A DNA stretch of 64,000 nt from Brachypterus glaber. Taxonomy: Eukaryota; Arthropoda; Insecta; Coleoptera; Kateretidae. Below the pieces are notes generated by a model. The model did not search any database and was not told where the DNA came from. It saw only the letters and a list, made by a program, of their open reading frames with translations. Positions within the stretch are counted from its first letter, which is position 1. Each line of letters begins with the position of its first letter. The translations under genes and the position numbers were made by a program. The stretch is from the NCBI GenBank assembly GCA_958510825.1, contig OY294046.1:310001-374000 (forward strand), written 5' to 3'. Positions 62,701 through 64,000 of this stretch are shown here, one piece after another.

Positions 62701-63645
62701 CTAGGAATACCATAGTCCGGTTAAATAGTCCTGACTTTTTTTTTTTTTTTGTAAACCTGTGTACTTTTTCGATTTAATTGTATTTTATATTTGCTACGCA
62801 TAAAAAGAACAAAAAAATAAAAACTATGCCAACTTTTTTTTTAGTTTTTGCTCGAGTTTTTGTTTCCTTAGGTTACGTTAGGTTAGGTTAGTTTCAGGAG
62901 AGCTGTATTATACTGAATTAAATTTGCATATTTGTTCCCATACATAGGAAGGCTATGAAAGTATTTTGGAATAATATTGCCTTAAAGAAAAAATAAAGAA
63001 GTAAAGTCACAATTGTGATACCCTGGAGGGTAAGAGTTAGGAGGACAGCTATACCCCAGTTTCCCCTATATAAAAACTATTGAAATAATCTTCTCGTAAA
63101 AGTTTTAAATTCTATAGGTATTATATTTTCGAAAAAGAATGAATAGAATACCTTGACGAGTTTCTGGAATTTCCATTAGTCAGCTATAAATCTACTGAAA
63201 CACAATGATGACAATTTTTGCGAGGCCCATATAAATAAATAAAAAAATCCAAAAACTTTCCTTTAAAAAGATGTCTCACCTTTATTTTTCTGTGAACCGA
63301 GATAAAAAAAAAATAACAAACAAAACTTTTTTATTTATTTTTCTTTTTCCAAAATTAAAGGTATTCTTTTTCGCGGTATTATTATTATAATTATCAATAC
63401 TATATATTATTATTGCCTAATTTCAGGTATCAAGTGGAATGTTACATGGTATTCTGAACGTGTCTCCGGAAAAAATACAGGCAGTGGATATGGACACGAT
63501 AAATTCACCAATTCGATATTCTTTTGTTTCGGGAACTCCGGAGTCTTACAGCGACTACTTTCGGATCGACCCGGAATCCGGAGCCGTTCACCAAATCAAG
63601 GCTGTCGATACGTCAACTAGCAAGATGTTTAATATTATTATAAAG
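25698..63645 (+). CDS. Cad99C: Cadherin-99C / protocadherin-15-like cadherin (5' part, seven exons)
   Basis: Seven exons, all with AG acceptors and GT donors, join without a frame break: 25698-25767, 39349-39414, 39565-39743, 46091-46213, 46788-47048, 61364-61513 and 63427-63645 (356 codons). The product is a type I membrane adhesion protein; in Drosophila, Cad99C controls microvillus length in follicle cells, and vertebrate PCDH15 forms hair-cell tip links. Visible here are a signal peptide, EC1 with the calcium-linker motif DINDNAPQF, EC2 ending in the unusual DDDDLPPSF, and the start of EC3. The PCDH15-type signature LTPVGTTIF opens EC2. A cysteine in exon 2 (LCEVE) and one in exon 4 (LICTV) fall where PCDH15 EC1 has its disulfide. 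Remaining EC repeats, the membrane segment and the tail lie beyond the right edge. Family assignment is from recalled similarity; another cadherin of the same subfamily is the main alternative. Confidence 0.8.
26166..28472 (-). repeat. 3' LTR (left copy)
   Basis: TGTACCGCG...CTGCTACA as read on the plus strand. By length (2307 bp) and by line-by-line reading it is the same as the right copy. Short ORFs in it (for example 28428-28234 minus) have no recognisable product. Confidence 0.85.
28473..28484 (-). promoter_or_regulatory. Polypurine tract
   Basis: On the minus strand CGGAGGAGGGC lies directly before the 3' LTR's TGTAGC, the place and composition expected for the plus-strand primer of an LTR element. 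Confidence 0.65.
28485..29277. other. Internal region of the LTR element, no gag-pol
   Basis: AT-rich, with no retroviral-type protein motif on either strand. A run of 52 T lies at 29163-29214. On the plus strand a short frame MSQQSVLDLIPRASKK starts in a good context at 29112 and runs straight into that T-run; its meaning is unknown. The homopolymer may hide an assembly collapse. Confidence 0.5.
29278..29287 (-). promoter_or_regulatory. Primer binding site (tRNA-Lys type)
   Basis: On the minus strand TGGCGCCCAA, then ATAACGTGGG, three bases after the 5' LTR. Known tRNA-Lys-primed elements use TGGCGCCCAACGTGGG; here two or three bases are inserted after the first ten. Confidence 0.65.
29291..31597 (-). 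repeat. 5' LTR (right copy)
   Basis: Same length as the left LTR. A second TGGCGCCCAA-type box lies inside both LTRs (complement at 26336-26345 and 29461-29470), about 180 bp from the end. Confidence 0.85.
31602..34101. other. Cadherin intron 1, non-coding, with a GC-richer island
   Basis: A recurrent TTATCGTGGATACAGACAGA motif lies at 31611-31650. A GC-richer, low-repeat island lies at about 32020-32310 and ends in a good splice donor. Poly-T/poly-A low complexity lies at 32690-32840. A copy of the GTGAATAGTATATAATG motif lies at 32871-32935, and a relative of the 49.1-kb inverted repeat at 33300-33570. An ACAGGGTGATC element end lies at about 33571. Confidence 0.4.
32215..32309 (+). promoter_or_regulatory. 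Candidate alternative first exon (weak)
   Basis: An arthropod-type initiator TTCAGT lies at about 32219, and a strong donor AAG|GTAAGA at 32309/32310. The island just upstream is the least AT-rich part of this intron. It could be an alternative, signal-peptide-less promoter of the cadherin gene or a non-coding RNA start. This is inference from composition and two short motifs only. Confidence 0.2.
34102..34197 (-). CDS. Gustatory receptor last exon (TM7 end)
   Basis: Acceptor TTTAAATTTTTAG, phase 0. VAASVSSYLFIMLQFETDS and a short tail to TAA (34102-34104). SYLFIMLQF is the conserved Gr C-terminal signature. The 31-codon exon is recognisable only through this motif and frame continuity. Confidence 0.8.
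   Translation of the reverse strand: MAASVSSYLFIMLQFETDSVYSMKAGSNSTN
34312..34332 (-). pseudogene. Gustatory receptor exon 4, second part
   Basis: Seven codons after the second TSD copy, DYAFLFS, then donor TCG|GTAAGA. Joined over one TSD copy with the first part it gives KLFSIDYAFLFS in frame, as expected for the TM7 entry of a Gr. Confidence 0.8.
34340..35261 (+). mobile_element. 5'-truncated LINE inserted in the receptor exon
   Basis: The fragment runs from the middle of a reverse transcriptase ORF through its stop (35013-35015) and 3' UTR to an (AAAT)n tail (35230-35261). AATAGAA flanks it on both sides (34333-34339 and 35262-35268). The ORF is undamaged, the TSD perfect and the tail regular, all signs of a young insertion. 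It lies antisense to the receptor and sense to the cadherin. Confidence 0.85.
34341..35015 (+). pseudogene. LINE reverse transcriptase C-terminal fragment (Jockey/CR1-like)
   Basis: 224 codons, open from the truncation point. VKDLGVIFDTRLTFDSHIEK, then ATRMLGYVIRNTKHF, FSYVRSKLEYACVVWNP and IERVQKKFLKYLYFKK are the standard blocks after the YADD box in Jockey/CR1-type LINEs. The nuclease and the palm core are missing because of 5' truncation during insertion, so the fragment encodes no active enzyme. It ends in VPVIKNGRSVPDI and TAA. Confidence 0.85.
35262..35330 (-). pseudogene. Gustatory receptor exon 4, first part (cut by LINE)
   Basis: 23 codons after acceptor CTATTTTTAG: IMICTLQLMQNKVEIKAG, matching the SLQLLHxKVxFTAxG segment of insect Grs, then KLFSI. 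The exon stops at the LINE tail. The TSD copy AATAGAA is 35262-35268. Confidence 0.8.
35392..35460 (-). CDS. Gustatory receptor exon 3
   Basis: 23 codons, phase 0, acceptor ATTAATTTTAG and donor ACG|GTAAAA. It encodes SNYTKKLLVGINIDVRDEES, the intracellular segment before TM7 where Grs often have ..R.E... It is too short to be found by ORF length; it is supported by frame continuity with exons 2 and 4. Confidence 0.65.
35771..36008. repeat. Foldback with a 28-bp perfect palindrome
   Basis: 35778-35805 is a perfect 28-bp palindrome with centre TAGGCCTA (CCGTGATTAATAGG and its complement). A diverged version follows at about 35964-35992. Between them TATAATAGCTATTAATCA and TGATTAATAGCAATTATTAT are inverted, so the segment can fold on two scales. 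It lies in intron 2 of the receptor gene. Confidence 0.65.
36034..36371 (-). mobile_element. Miniature element family B, copy 3, in receptor intron 2
   Basis: Inverted relative to copies 1, 2 and 4, with all landmarks present. It lies in the intron between exons 2 and 3 of the gustatory receptor, in sense with that gene. Confidence 0.8.
36515..36700 (-). CDS. Gustatory receptor exon 2 (TM6)
   Basis: 62 codons after acceptor TGTTTATAG, donor GAG|GTGAGT. It begins VLLCITNSYVILIVNLYTCL, which continues YSLQ of exon 1 as in many Grs, and ends YAMDIKNE. Intron 2 after it contains a family B element and a short foldback. Confidence 0.75.
36778..37563 (-). CDS. Gustatory receptor exon 1 (TM1-TM5)
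   Basis: 262 codons from ATG at 37563 to donor CAG|GTAAAA. It contains IYFCSFALGLTSFKP near the N-terminus (the typical start of TM1 region), hydrophobic stretches ILVYLIIYSIIVYIVV, IVHFLFVLYYITLIVSVL and LFLVLVYIVLFSLIGRFLAF, and VVVNTMQLQLSIWIYCF, then the loop with LIHKKLTLIMNKLNEKYSLQ that precedes TM6. The open frame continues 20 codons into the intron before a stop. Confidence 0.8.
37564..37827. other. Upstream region of the gustatory receptor
   Basis: Presumed promoter side of the receptor. AT-rich, with no certain TATA box or initiator that I would defend. Confidence 0.35.
37828..38305 (-). repeat. Dispersed repeat, copy 2
   Basis: Inverted copy of 14672-15130. It lies 265 bp upstream of the receptor start codon, so it borders or forms part of that gene's promoter region. 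Confidence 0.6.
38306..38744. other. Cadherin intron 1, non-coding
   Basis: Poly-A runs and AT-rich sequence; nothing recognised. Confidence 0.45.
38745..39080 (+). mobile_element. Miniature element family B, copy 4
   Basis: All landmarks present. It ends 268 bp before cadherin exon 2. Confidence 0.8.
39349..39414 (+). CDS. Cad99C: Cadherin exon 2 (start of EC1)
   Basis: 66 bp between TTTTTCAG and GTAAGT. With the split codon it reads GLCEVENGQSNIILDIEES, beginning the mature protein. Its cysteine is the likely partner of the cysteine in exon 4, by analogy with the EC1 disulfide of PCDH15. Intron 1 before it is 13.6 kb and holds the LTR element and the gustatory receptor gene. Confidence 0.8.
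39565..39743 (+). CDS. Cad99C: Cadherin exon 3 (EC1 core)
   Basis: 179 bp, phase 1 in and phase 0 out, with acceptor TTTTTTCAG and donor GTACGT. It encodes the EC1 strands with LSPLDRDENSLSHIVFQ, equivalent to the LDRE calcium-binding segment in other cadherins. Codon use is clearly more GC-rich than the flanks. Confidence 0.85.
39744..41253. other. Start of cadherin intron 3, non-coding
   Basis: No gene. A GC-richer patch at about 40550-40740 (several CCGCCCC and GGGGGGCGG words) does not match other sequence in the window. An A-run of about 18 bases lies near 40775. Confidence 0.4.
41254..41505 (-). CDS. Hypothetical 83-residue hydrophobic ORF, function unknown
   Basis: I do not recognise this ORF. 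It begins with ATG (MSAIVDLNKTRLKKEV), has one or two strongly hydrophobic stretches (FLGIISTVFAICCYYL and PSIYVVIIICSL) separated by a basic loop, and ends at TAG. It lies antisense in cadherin intron 3. It could be a small membrane protein, the first exon of a larger gene, or chance in AT-rich DNA. No splice donor stands out, and gustatory or odorant receptor signatures are absent. Confidence 0.2.
   Translation of the reverse strand: MSAIVDLNKTRLKKEVIFLSLKSNGQETVNSTISSFLGIISTVFAICCYYLNKTLDRFKSMVPSIYVVIIICSLVTKRQMATI
41570..42395. repeat. Decayed TIR element with TTTTGAACGGCTTAAGATA ends
   Basis: CTTTTGAACGGCTTAAGATATC lies near 41630, and the complement of a similar box (CCTTTTGAACTGCTTCAGATA) near 42350, outside which the right end reads TTTAGACACGCACTGTAT. 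The same ends are seen at 12586-12660 and 15320-15393. The interior has no transposase that I can read. Confidence 0.4.
42396..44188. other. Cadherin intron 3, non-coding
   Basis: A GC-richer patch without an ORF lies at about 43420-43560. A copy of the recurrent GGAGTTATCGTGGTCAC plus GACAGACGACAGAC motif lies at about 43629-43690. No gene was found. Confidence 0.4.
44189..44512 (+). mobile_element. Miniature element family B, copy 5
   Basis: Family landmarks are complete, but the interior palindrome is rearranged: TTAACCTGCGAGGCG is followed by GCCAAGCAGGTTAA in a tight hairpin. Confidence 0.75.
44684..44740. repeat. (GACA)n microsatellite
   Basis: About fourteen GACA units preceded by AGAAGACGATTTCTACAGA, part of a recurrent ACAGAC-rich motif family in this window. 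Confidence 0.9.
45085..45402 (+). mobile_element. Miniature element family B, copy 6
   Basis: Same orientation as copy 5, starting only 572 bp after it ends. A short deletion removes the part after CCTGCGAGGCGTCAGCCAA. Confidence 0.75.
45403..46090. other. Cadherin intron 3, last part
   Basis: Non-coding up to the TTTGTTTCAG acceptor of exon 4. No repeat was assigned. Confidence 0.5.
46091..46213 (+). CDS. Cad99C: Cadherin exon 4 (end of EC1)
   Basis: 123 bp, phase 0 on both sides, donor GTAAGA. It encodes LICTVKSTHKKRT and then LTDINDNAPQFVNTPYATSI. DINDNAPQF is the canonical calcium-binding linker between two EC repeats (DxNDNxPxF). The cysteine is the likely partner of the one in exon 2. 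Confidence 0.9.
46788..47048 (+). CDS. Cad99C: Cadherin exon 5 (EC2)
   Basis: 261 bp, phase 0 to 0, acceptor TTTTTCAG and donor GTAAGT. It opens with LTPVGTTIF, as recalled for PCDH15/Cad99C EC2, and contains DKDSGVNG (the DxDxGxN calcium motif) and RTLDFEKTQRYFVTIVAT (the LDFE segment). It is the largest and most GC-rich exon in the window. The open frame on the opposite strand is a shadow. Confidence 0.9.
47049..47469. other. Start of cadherin intron 5
   Basis: Non-coding, AT-rich; nothing recognised. Confidence 0.5.
47470..47871. mobile_element. Miniature element family A, copy 4
   Basis: The left end is AATGTTGCTCTC and the right end GAATTCTCCATT, slightly more diverged at the ends than the other copies; the internal hairpins are intact. 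Confidence 0.7.
47872..48538. other. Cadherin intron 5, non-coding
   Basis: No gene. Part of it (48120-48310) resembles the sequence at 58140-58330, with words such as ATTCTTGGA/TTGGACAAAAAAATTC and CCGACCG. Confidence 0.4.
48539..48920 (-). mobile_element. Miniature element family B, copy 7 (diverged)
   Basis: Inverted copy with a duplicated middle: two blocks of CCCATGAGAAAATTAACC occur 60 bp apart. The inner landmarks are more decayed than in the other copies, so it is probably the oldest. Confidence 0.65.
49125..49625. repeat. About 0.5-kb inverted repeat with a copy near 33.3-33.6 kb
   Basis: TTTTTCCTACGGCCTAGTTAG at the left end is mirrored by CTTACTAGGTCGCAGAAAAA at the right end. 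Inner pairs include CTGCTGTCAGAAA and TCTGACAGCAG. A shorter relative at 33300-33570 contains TTTCCCTACGACCTAA and ATGACAGCAGATATGTAAAA. No coding sequence. Confidence 0.55.
49626..50789. other. Cadherin intron 5, non-coding
   Basis: A GC-richer patch at about 50535-50670 has no ORF and does not fold into a tRNA as far as I can see. The 63-codon minus-strand frame at 49628-49819 is not supported. Confidence 0.4.
50890..51273 (+). pseudogene. GIY-YIG endonuclease domain of a Penelope-like element
   Basis: The frame is open from about 50790; the point shown is its first start-like codon and not a true initiation site. EGVYKIPCSCGTVYIGETKR carries both halves of the GIY-YIG motif (GVY and YIG), and ISTRLQEH supplies the arginine usually found in the active-site helix. 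The upstream PIFRSNQKLGQCL is the kind of linker seen between reverse transcriptase and endonuclease in PLEs. A TAA ends the frame at 51273. The domain is full length by eye, about 90 residues, but it is separated from any reverse transcriptase, so the fragment should be dead as an autonomous element. Confidence 0.8.
51317..51351 (+). ncRNA. Hammerhead-ribozyme-like motif in the Penelope-like 3' UTR
   Basis: CTGAAGA (51317-51323) is followed by stem GTCTC (51325-51329), loop TAGTAGTAA, stem GAGAC (51339-51343), GAAA (51344-51347), then C and GTC (51349-51351). These are the conserved hammerhead boxes CUGANGA, stem II, GAAA and a GUC cleavage triplet, with a minimal stem III as described for Penelope-like elements. 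Stem I is weak (TCC/GGA only), so the copy may be inactive as a monomer. Confidence 0.55.
51421..52238. other. Cadherin intron 5, non-coding
   Basis: Words such as CAAGCCGTGAAGATATCTTC (about 51561-51580) recur near 32.9 and 58.7 kb. AGTGCACTAAGTGACTTAG-type direct repeats lie near 51770. No gene. Confidence 0.4.
52239..52371. mobile_element. About 130-bp GC-rich hairpin MITE
   Basis: Left arm GGAATAAACAATATTCCGCG and the complementary right arm CGCGGAATGACTATTCC, with an inner pair TTTGTCATACG/GTATGACGG and a GC-rich loop. The GC content is far above the surroundings. Confidence 0.6.
52372..54188. other. Cadherin intron 5, non-coding
   Basis: A copy of a recurrent GTGAATAGTATATAATG...GCGTAGCATTACATATC motif lies at about 53118-53171 (others near 32.9 and 58.65 kb). 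The rest holds no supported feature. The 5' end of the RTE element probably lies close to its right edge, but no TSD could be fixed. Confidence 0.4.
54189..54959 (+). CDS. RTE LINE ORF1 protein (coiled coil)
   Basis: 256 residues, rich in E and K. Residues about 45-125 form a long predicted coiled coil with leucine and isoleucine heptads (MKNKLEDIQKNWKIEKKQLL), followed by a basic KRKNNIIIKGIEAE segment that often opens the C-terminal region of LINE ORF1 proteins. No zinc knuckle is seen. ORF1 proteins of LINEs usually trimerise and bind element RNA; that role is inferred here. The last codons are TCA AAA AAC TAA, so the stop is preceded by a canonical A AAA AAC slippery heptamer. ORF2 is open in the -1 frame across this point. 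Confidence 0.75.
   Translation: MNPGKRPREEEIEENKEDYDSIFSRGKKVLRSPEQRKKESEKSGEKGFEQNEMEEIKSMLKEIKVDNARNTAELKAEIREMKNKLEDIQKNWKIEKKQLLDRIELLEKRAEKEEKEKRKNNIIIKGIEAEKGKEKEVVKEFLEKKLRIAAAISTAYKINKEPNKSMILVRIDNWEKKQEIMRAKRELKDTQVFIDNDMTLEERKIQQEIRSIAKEQRDLGKTVKVGYQKIVINAEEFKWNKEEKGVSRGEKNISKN
54950..54956 (+). promoter_or_regulatory. Candidate -1 ribosomal frameshift site (A AAA AAC)
   Basis: The heptamer is in the required phase (tcA AAA AAC) directly before the ORF1 stop. The -1 frame is open from 54932 and runs without a stop into ORF2. A slip here would give one 1266-residue fusion (256 plus 1010). I see no convincing stem-loop or pseudoknot 5-9 nt downstream, so reinitiation at the ATG of 55091 remains an alternative. 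Confidence 0.5.
55091..57988 (+). CDS. RTE LINE ORF2: AP-like endonuclease plus reverse transcriptase
   Basis: 965 residues from the first ATG of the frame. The exonuclease-endonuclease-phosphatase domain covers about 1-240: GTWNVRGI near 8, IQETH near 42, GDLNAKVG near 143, NQIDHVLI near 211 and SDHYLV near 237, all APE-type active-site motifs. The reverse transcriptase covers about 460-760: NYRGISLLDITYKI, GFRKGRGTTDQIF, VDFHKAYDSV (motif A), LRQGDPLSTLIFN (motif B) and AYADDVAL (motif C, near 704). The C-terminal part has the RTE-typical RRLQWLGHLERM and GRPRKRW. It nicks target DNA and primes cDNA synthesis on element RNA. The frame is open upstream to 54932, so translation may instead come by frameshift from ORF1. 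The minus-strand frames in this region are shadows. Confidence 0.9.
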   Translation: MKIRENMKVGTWNVRGIYEEEDMLNLITVADKYEMDIMAIQETHIKESSTRDFKKYVLFTSGGETRRLGVGFLVRKEFVDKIVQFKPISDRICYIILKLEISIILVNIHAPTEEKNEEIKDIFYEKVEDIYDMWNKKKVIIILGDLNAKVGREEIYKHITGGESKHEECNENGKRLVEFAEEKGMKIMSTHFARKDIYKDTWIAPDKRHKNQIDHVLIGKEHNLINNVKSCRGADVDSDHYLVKIELKIKKQIQKREIKTYNKKLDLDELQDKDIQKNYIQELERELRKKEPETQNLNKEWKNLEAVIKSTAAKTIPVRKIGKTKKWWDEECKSELEKREKFRLKMLHTQTQENIEEYSSQRRKFKAVCRQKKRCFNDNRVCEIESDFRQNKCRHFYKEVKKENKQTKRQLINIKDKNGIIIGEQDKILERWKEYFCETLNGEDMYQETGLILEEGDESTGREPTKEEVYRVIENLKNHKSGGRNEIVAEYIKYGGEELKNRVWEFIRMVWKSEKMPSEWEKATIVPILKKGDAMQCNNYRGISLLDITYKIFSSVLKKLLEEKIELKLGEYQSGFRKGRGTTDQIFTVKETVTTCYEFSIPTFIVFVDFHKAYDSVRRSKIRQILKEFEIPEKLINLYMMTIKKTTNNVKIKDKMSGDFDVDIGLRQGDPLSTLIFNAILEKIIRKSGLNRSGNIIYKSHQIVAYADDVALIARSKIELQEILSRFLTSAKEMGLRINIEKSQFMRVGMEEMGQDLNIRVEEEEIYLHEIRECVYLGSLITNKCDEKKEIDWRIMKGNKCAGGLNFLLRAKNLSRKAKLRLYVTVLRPTILYACETWVLIKTMQERLLRWERKVLRRIFGGKQLEDGYVRRTNEEVYNLFNGKNIVDVIKSRRLQWLGHLERMKDERVVKKVAFRRPDGNRKQGRPRKRWSEVVLEDLKGKNVSNWRMKARNRKTWKNITKLWA
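58081..58110 (+). repeat. (CAAA)n tail of the RTE element
   Basis: About seven CAAA/CAAACAAA units directly after the short 3' UTR, taken as the element's 3' terminus. Confidence 0.7.
58111..58836. other. Cadherin intron 5, non-coding
   Basis: Contains a copy of the ACAGAC/CCGACCG-type motif (about 58190-58260) and a copy of the GCATTA/TATCTTCACGGC motif (58639-58692). No gene. Confidence 0.4.
58837..58987. mobile_element. About 150-bp hairpin MITE, twin copy 1
   Basis: TAAGGCCTATCC opens it and GGATATGCCCTTA closes it. Inner arms GCATAAGAACATAAAACATA and GTGATTGGCTT are mirrored by AAGCCAATCACG and TATGTTCTTATGCGA. Almost the whole unit is one hairpin with a loop near ACATGGCGGCAC. Confidence 0.75.
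59019..59169. mobile_element. About 150-bp hairpin MITE, twin copy 2
   Basis: Same element in the same orientation 31 bp after copy 1. Its hairpin arms match each other better (GATGCCGTGATTGGC against GCCAATCACGGCATC) than those of copy 1, which suggests gene conversion within the hairpin or a younger copy. Confidence 0.75.
59170..60511. other. Cadherin intron 5, non-coding
   Basis: Open frames on both strands (such as 60020-60268 minus) lack recognisable domains. No repeat ends were assigned. Confidence 0.4.
60512..60826. repeat. Single arm of the 7-8 kb palindrome family
   Basis: From ACAGGGTGTCCGG to TTTTTTCTGTGTAACCTTT the order of words equals the long palindrome arm at 7010-7285 (TATGACAAAAAGTTCCTATA, GGGAGCTA-GCCCCTTTGAA, AATAAGGCCCATCTTCGTAT). 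Only one arm is present here. Its inner end abuts the LINE fragment that follows. Confidence 0.7.
60794..61168 (-). pseudogene. LINE reverse transcriptase fragment after the palm domain
   Basis: MFLGLQIDNHLNWKGHVSAL followed by LNRALYSIRRIKPYVDIDTL and FANYSSLLRFGIIFWGQ is the standard continuation of Jockey/CR1-type reverse transcriptases after the YADD box (FLG..ID..L.W..H; LY.s...YG...WG). Upstream in the same frame FADDTNFLVYGKTLEEV is legible, but a TAA replaces a leucine between the two (in CAKNK*IINKDKT), so the copy is dead. The last about 12 codons (KRLHRKKFGTKN) read into the neighbouring palindrome-type repeat and are not LINE sequence. Confidence 0.7.
60827..61330 (-). mobile_element. 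Decayed Jockey-like LINE fragment
   Basis: Read on the minus strand it runs from the reverse transcriptase palm box (NFADDTNFLVYG, about 61300-61330) to the region after it. It ends at the palindrome-family arm at 60826 and begins about 35 bp from the splice acceptor of cadherin exon 6. Confidence 0.65.
61364..61513 (+). CDS. Cad99C: Cadherin exon 6 (end of EC2, start of EC3)
   Basis: 150 bp, phase 0 to 0, acceptor TATTTTCAG and donor GTAAGT. It encodes DRARDVSQRLTSTTILTVNI, then DDDDLPPSF in place of the usual DxNDNxPxF, as recalled for PCDH15, and GCMLLDGACIN with two cysteines at positions that are also cysteine in PCDH15. Intron 5 before it is 14.3 kb. Confidence 0.9.
61655..62569. mobile_element. 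TIR element with GGGGCTAGTTGTCGCA repeats (915 bp)
   Basis: GGGGTGACCGGGGCTAGTTG at the left is mirrored at the right end by the complement (CAATTAGCCCCGGTCACCCC). TA flanks both sides (61653-61654 and 62570-62571), as in Tc1/mariner-like elements. The terminal word GGGGCTAGTTGTCGCA is repeated inside at about 62020 and 62043, and a GC-rich hairpin (GTGCCCCGTGACGGGGCAC) lies near 62360. No transposase. It sits in cadherin intron 6. Confidence 0.75.
62570..63426. other. Rest of cadherin intron 6
   Basis: Non-coding. AATAAAGAAGTAAAGTCACA (about 62993-63012) is shared with 12675-12700. No gene. Confidence 0.45.
63427..63645 (+). CDS. Cad99C: Cadherin exon 7 (EC3)
   Basis: 219 bp, phase 0 to 0, acceptor AATTTCAG. 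The donor GTATCC is weaker than the others, but the reading frame and similarity end there (MFNIIIK). It encodes EC3 strands with QAVDMDTINSPIRYSF (the DxD calcium motif), GTPESYSDYFRIDPESGAVH and the following strand. The gene continues outside the window. Confidence 0.85.
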
Positions 63646-63842
63646 GTATCCATCCATCCATCGTCCTGAACGGGGCGCTCCGGGTCAGAGCTTTAGCTCT
63701 CTTGCCCTTAGTTGAATTTCTCTTATTTTTCTTGAGTATAATGTTTTGGTGTTAGGTCCATATAGGGCAATCTGGAGGTTTTCTTCTGGTGGAGAACGTG
63801 TTTGGTCGCCGACTCGACAACAACAAAAAACGGTCTTTCAGT

Positions 63843-63881
<39 letters not shown>

Positions 63882-64000
63882 TAATTTTAATTTTAACATC
63901 AATATAATATAATTTAACTTATTTCTACATGCCTAATCTAAGTGAAGTGGGATAAGGGAAGGGGAGGGTGGGATGTTTATGCTTAATTTAGTGTACGTAG
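63646..64000. other. Start of cadherin intron 7 with poly-T tract
   Basis: The poly-T run at 63844-63879 is 36 bases long. The preceding GC-richer sequence (CGGGGCGCTCCGGG) is unlike the flanks and could be the end of an inverted poly-A-tailed element. Nothing is certain. Confidence 0.4.

Overview
This is an animal genomic window, almost certainly from an insect. It is strongly AT-rich, its genes are split into short exons with GT..AG introns, and most of the space is transposon-derived. One host gene is a cadherin with PCDH15/Cad99C-type sequence. The other is a seven-transmembrane insect gustatory receptor. The order cannot be fixed from the sequence; a beetle is plausible but unproven.

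Host genes. The cadherin runs left to right. I can place seven coding exons (25698-25767, 39349-39414, 39565-39743, 46091-46213, 46788-47048, 61364-61513, 63427-63645). Together they give 1068 nt, or 356 codons, in one continuous frame: signal peptide, EC1, EC2 and the start of EC3. The gene continues past the right edge, and its non-coding 5' exon(s) are not identified. On the opposite strand inside the first large cadherin intron lies a gustatory receptor gene of six coding pieces (37563 down to 34102). Its fourth exon is split by a 5'-truncated LINE with a clean 7-bp target-site duplication (TSD). Collapsing the insertion restores a 408-codon receptor ending in the family's TYxxxLxQF-like motif, so the allele in this assembly looks like a recent knock-out.

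Mobile DNA, left to right. 1-25 kb: hAT-type miniature elements, a Tc1/mariner derivative that keeps only a transposase DNA-binding domain, a 1.9-kb nested palindrome, LINE relics and copies of two recurrent miniature families, called here family A (about 400 bp, 4 copies) and family B (about 320 bp, 7 copies plus a fragment). 26.2-31.6 kb: a minus-strand non-autonomous LTR element with two apparently identical 2307-bp LTRs around only 818 bp. 34.3-35.3 kb: the LINE inside the receptor. 50.8-51.4 kb: the 3' end of a Penelope-like element with a GIY-YIG domain and a hammerhead-ribozyme-like motif. 54.2-58.1 kb: a nearly complete RTE-type LINE whose ORF1 ends on a canonical A AAA AAC slippery heptamer in front of an overlapping -1-frame ORF2. 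60.5-62.6 kb: a decayed minus-strand LINE and a TIR element, both in cadherin introns.

The two host genes have no evident functional partnership; their relationship is positional nesting. No tRNA, rRNA, CRISPR array or bacterial-type operon was seen.
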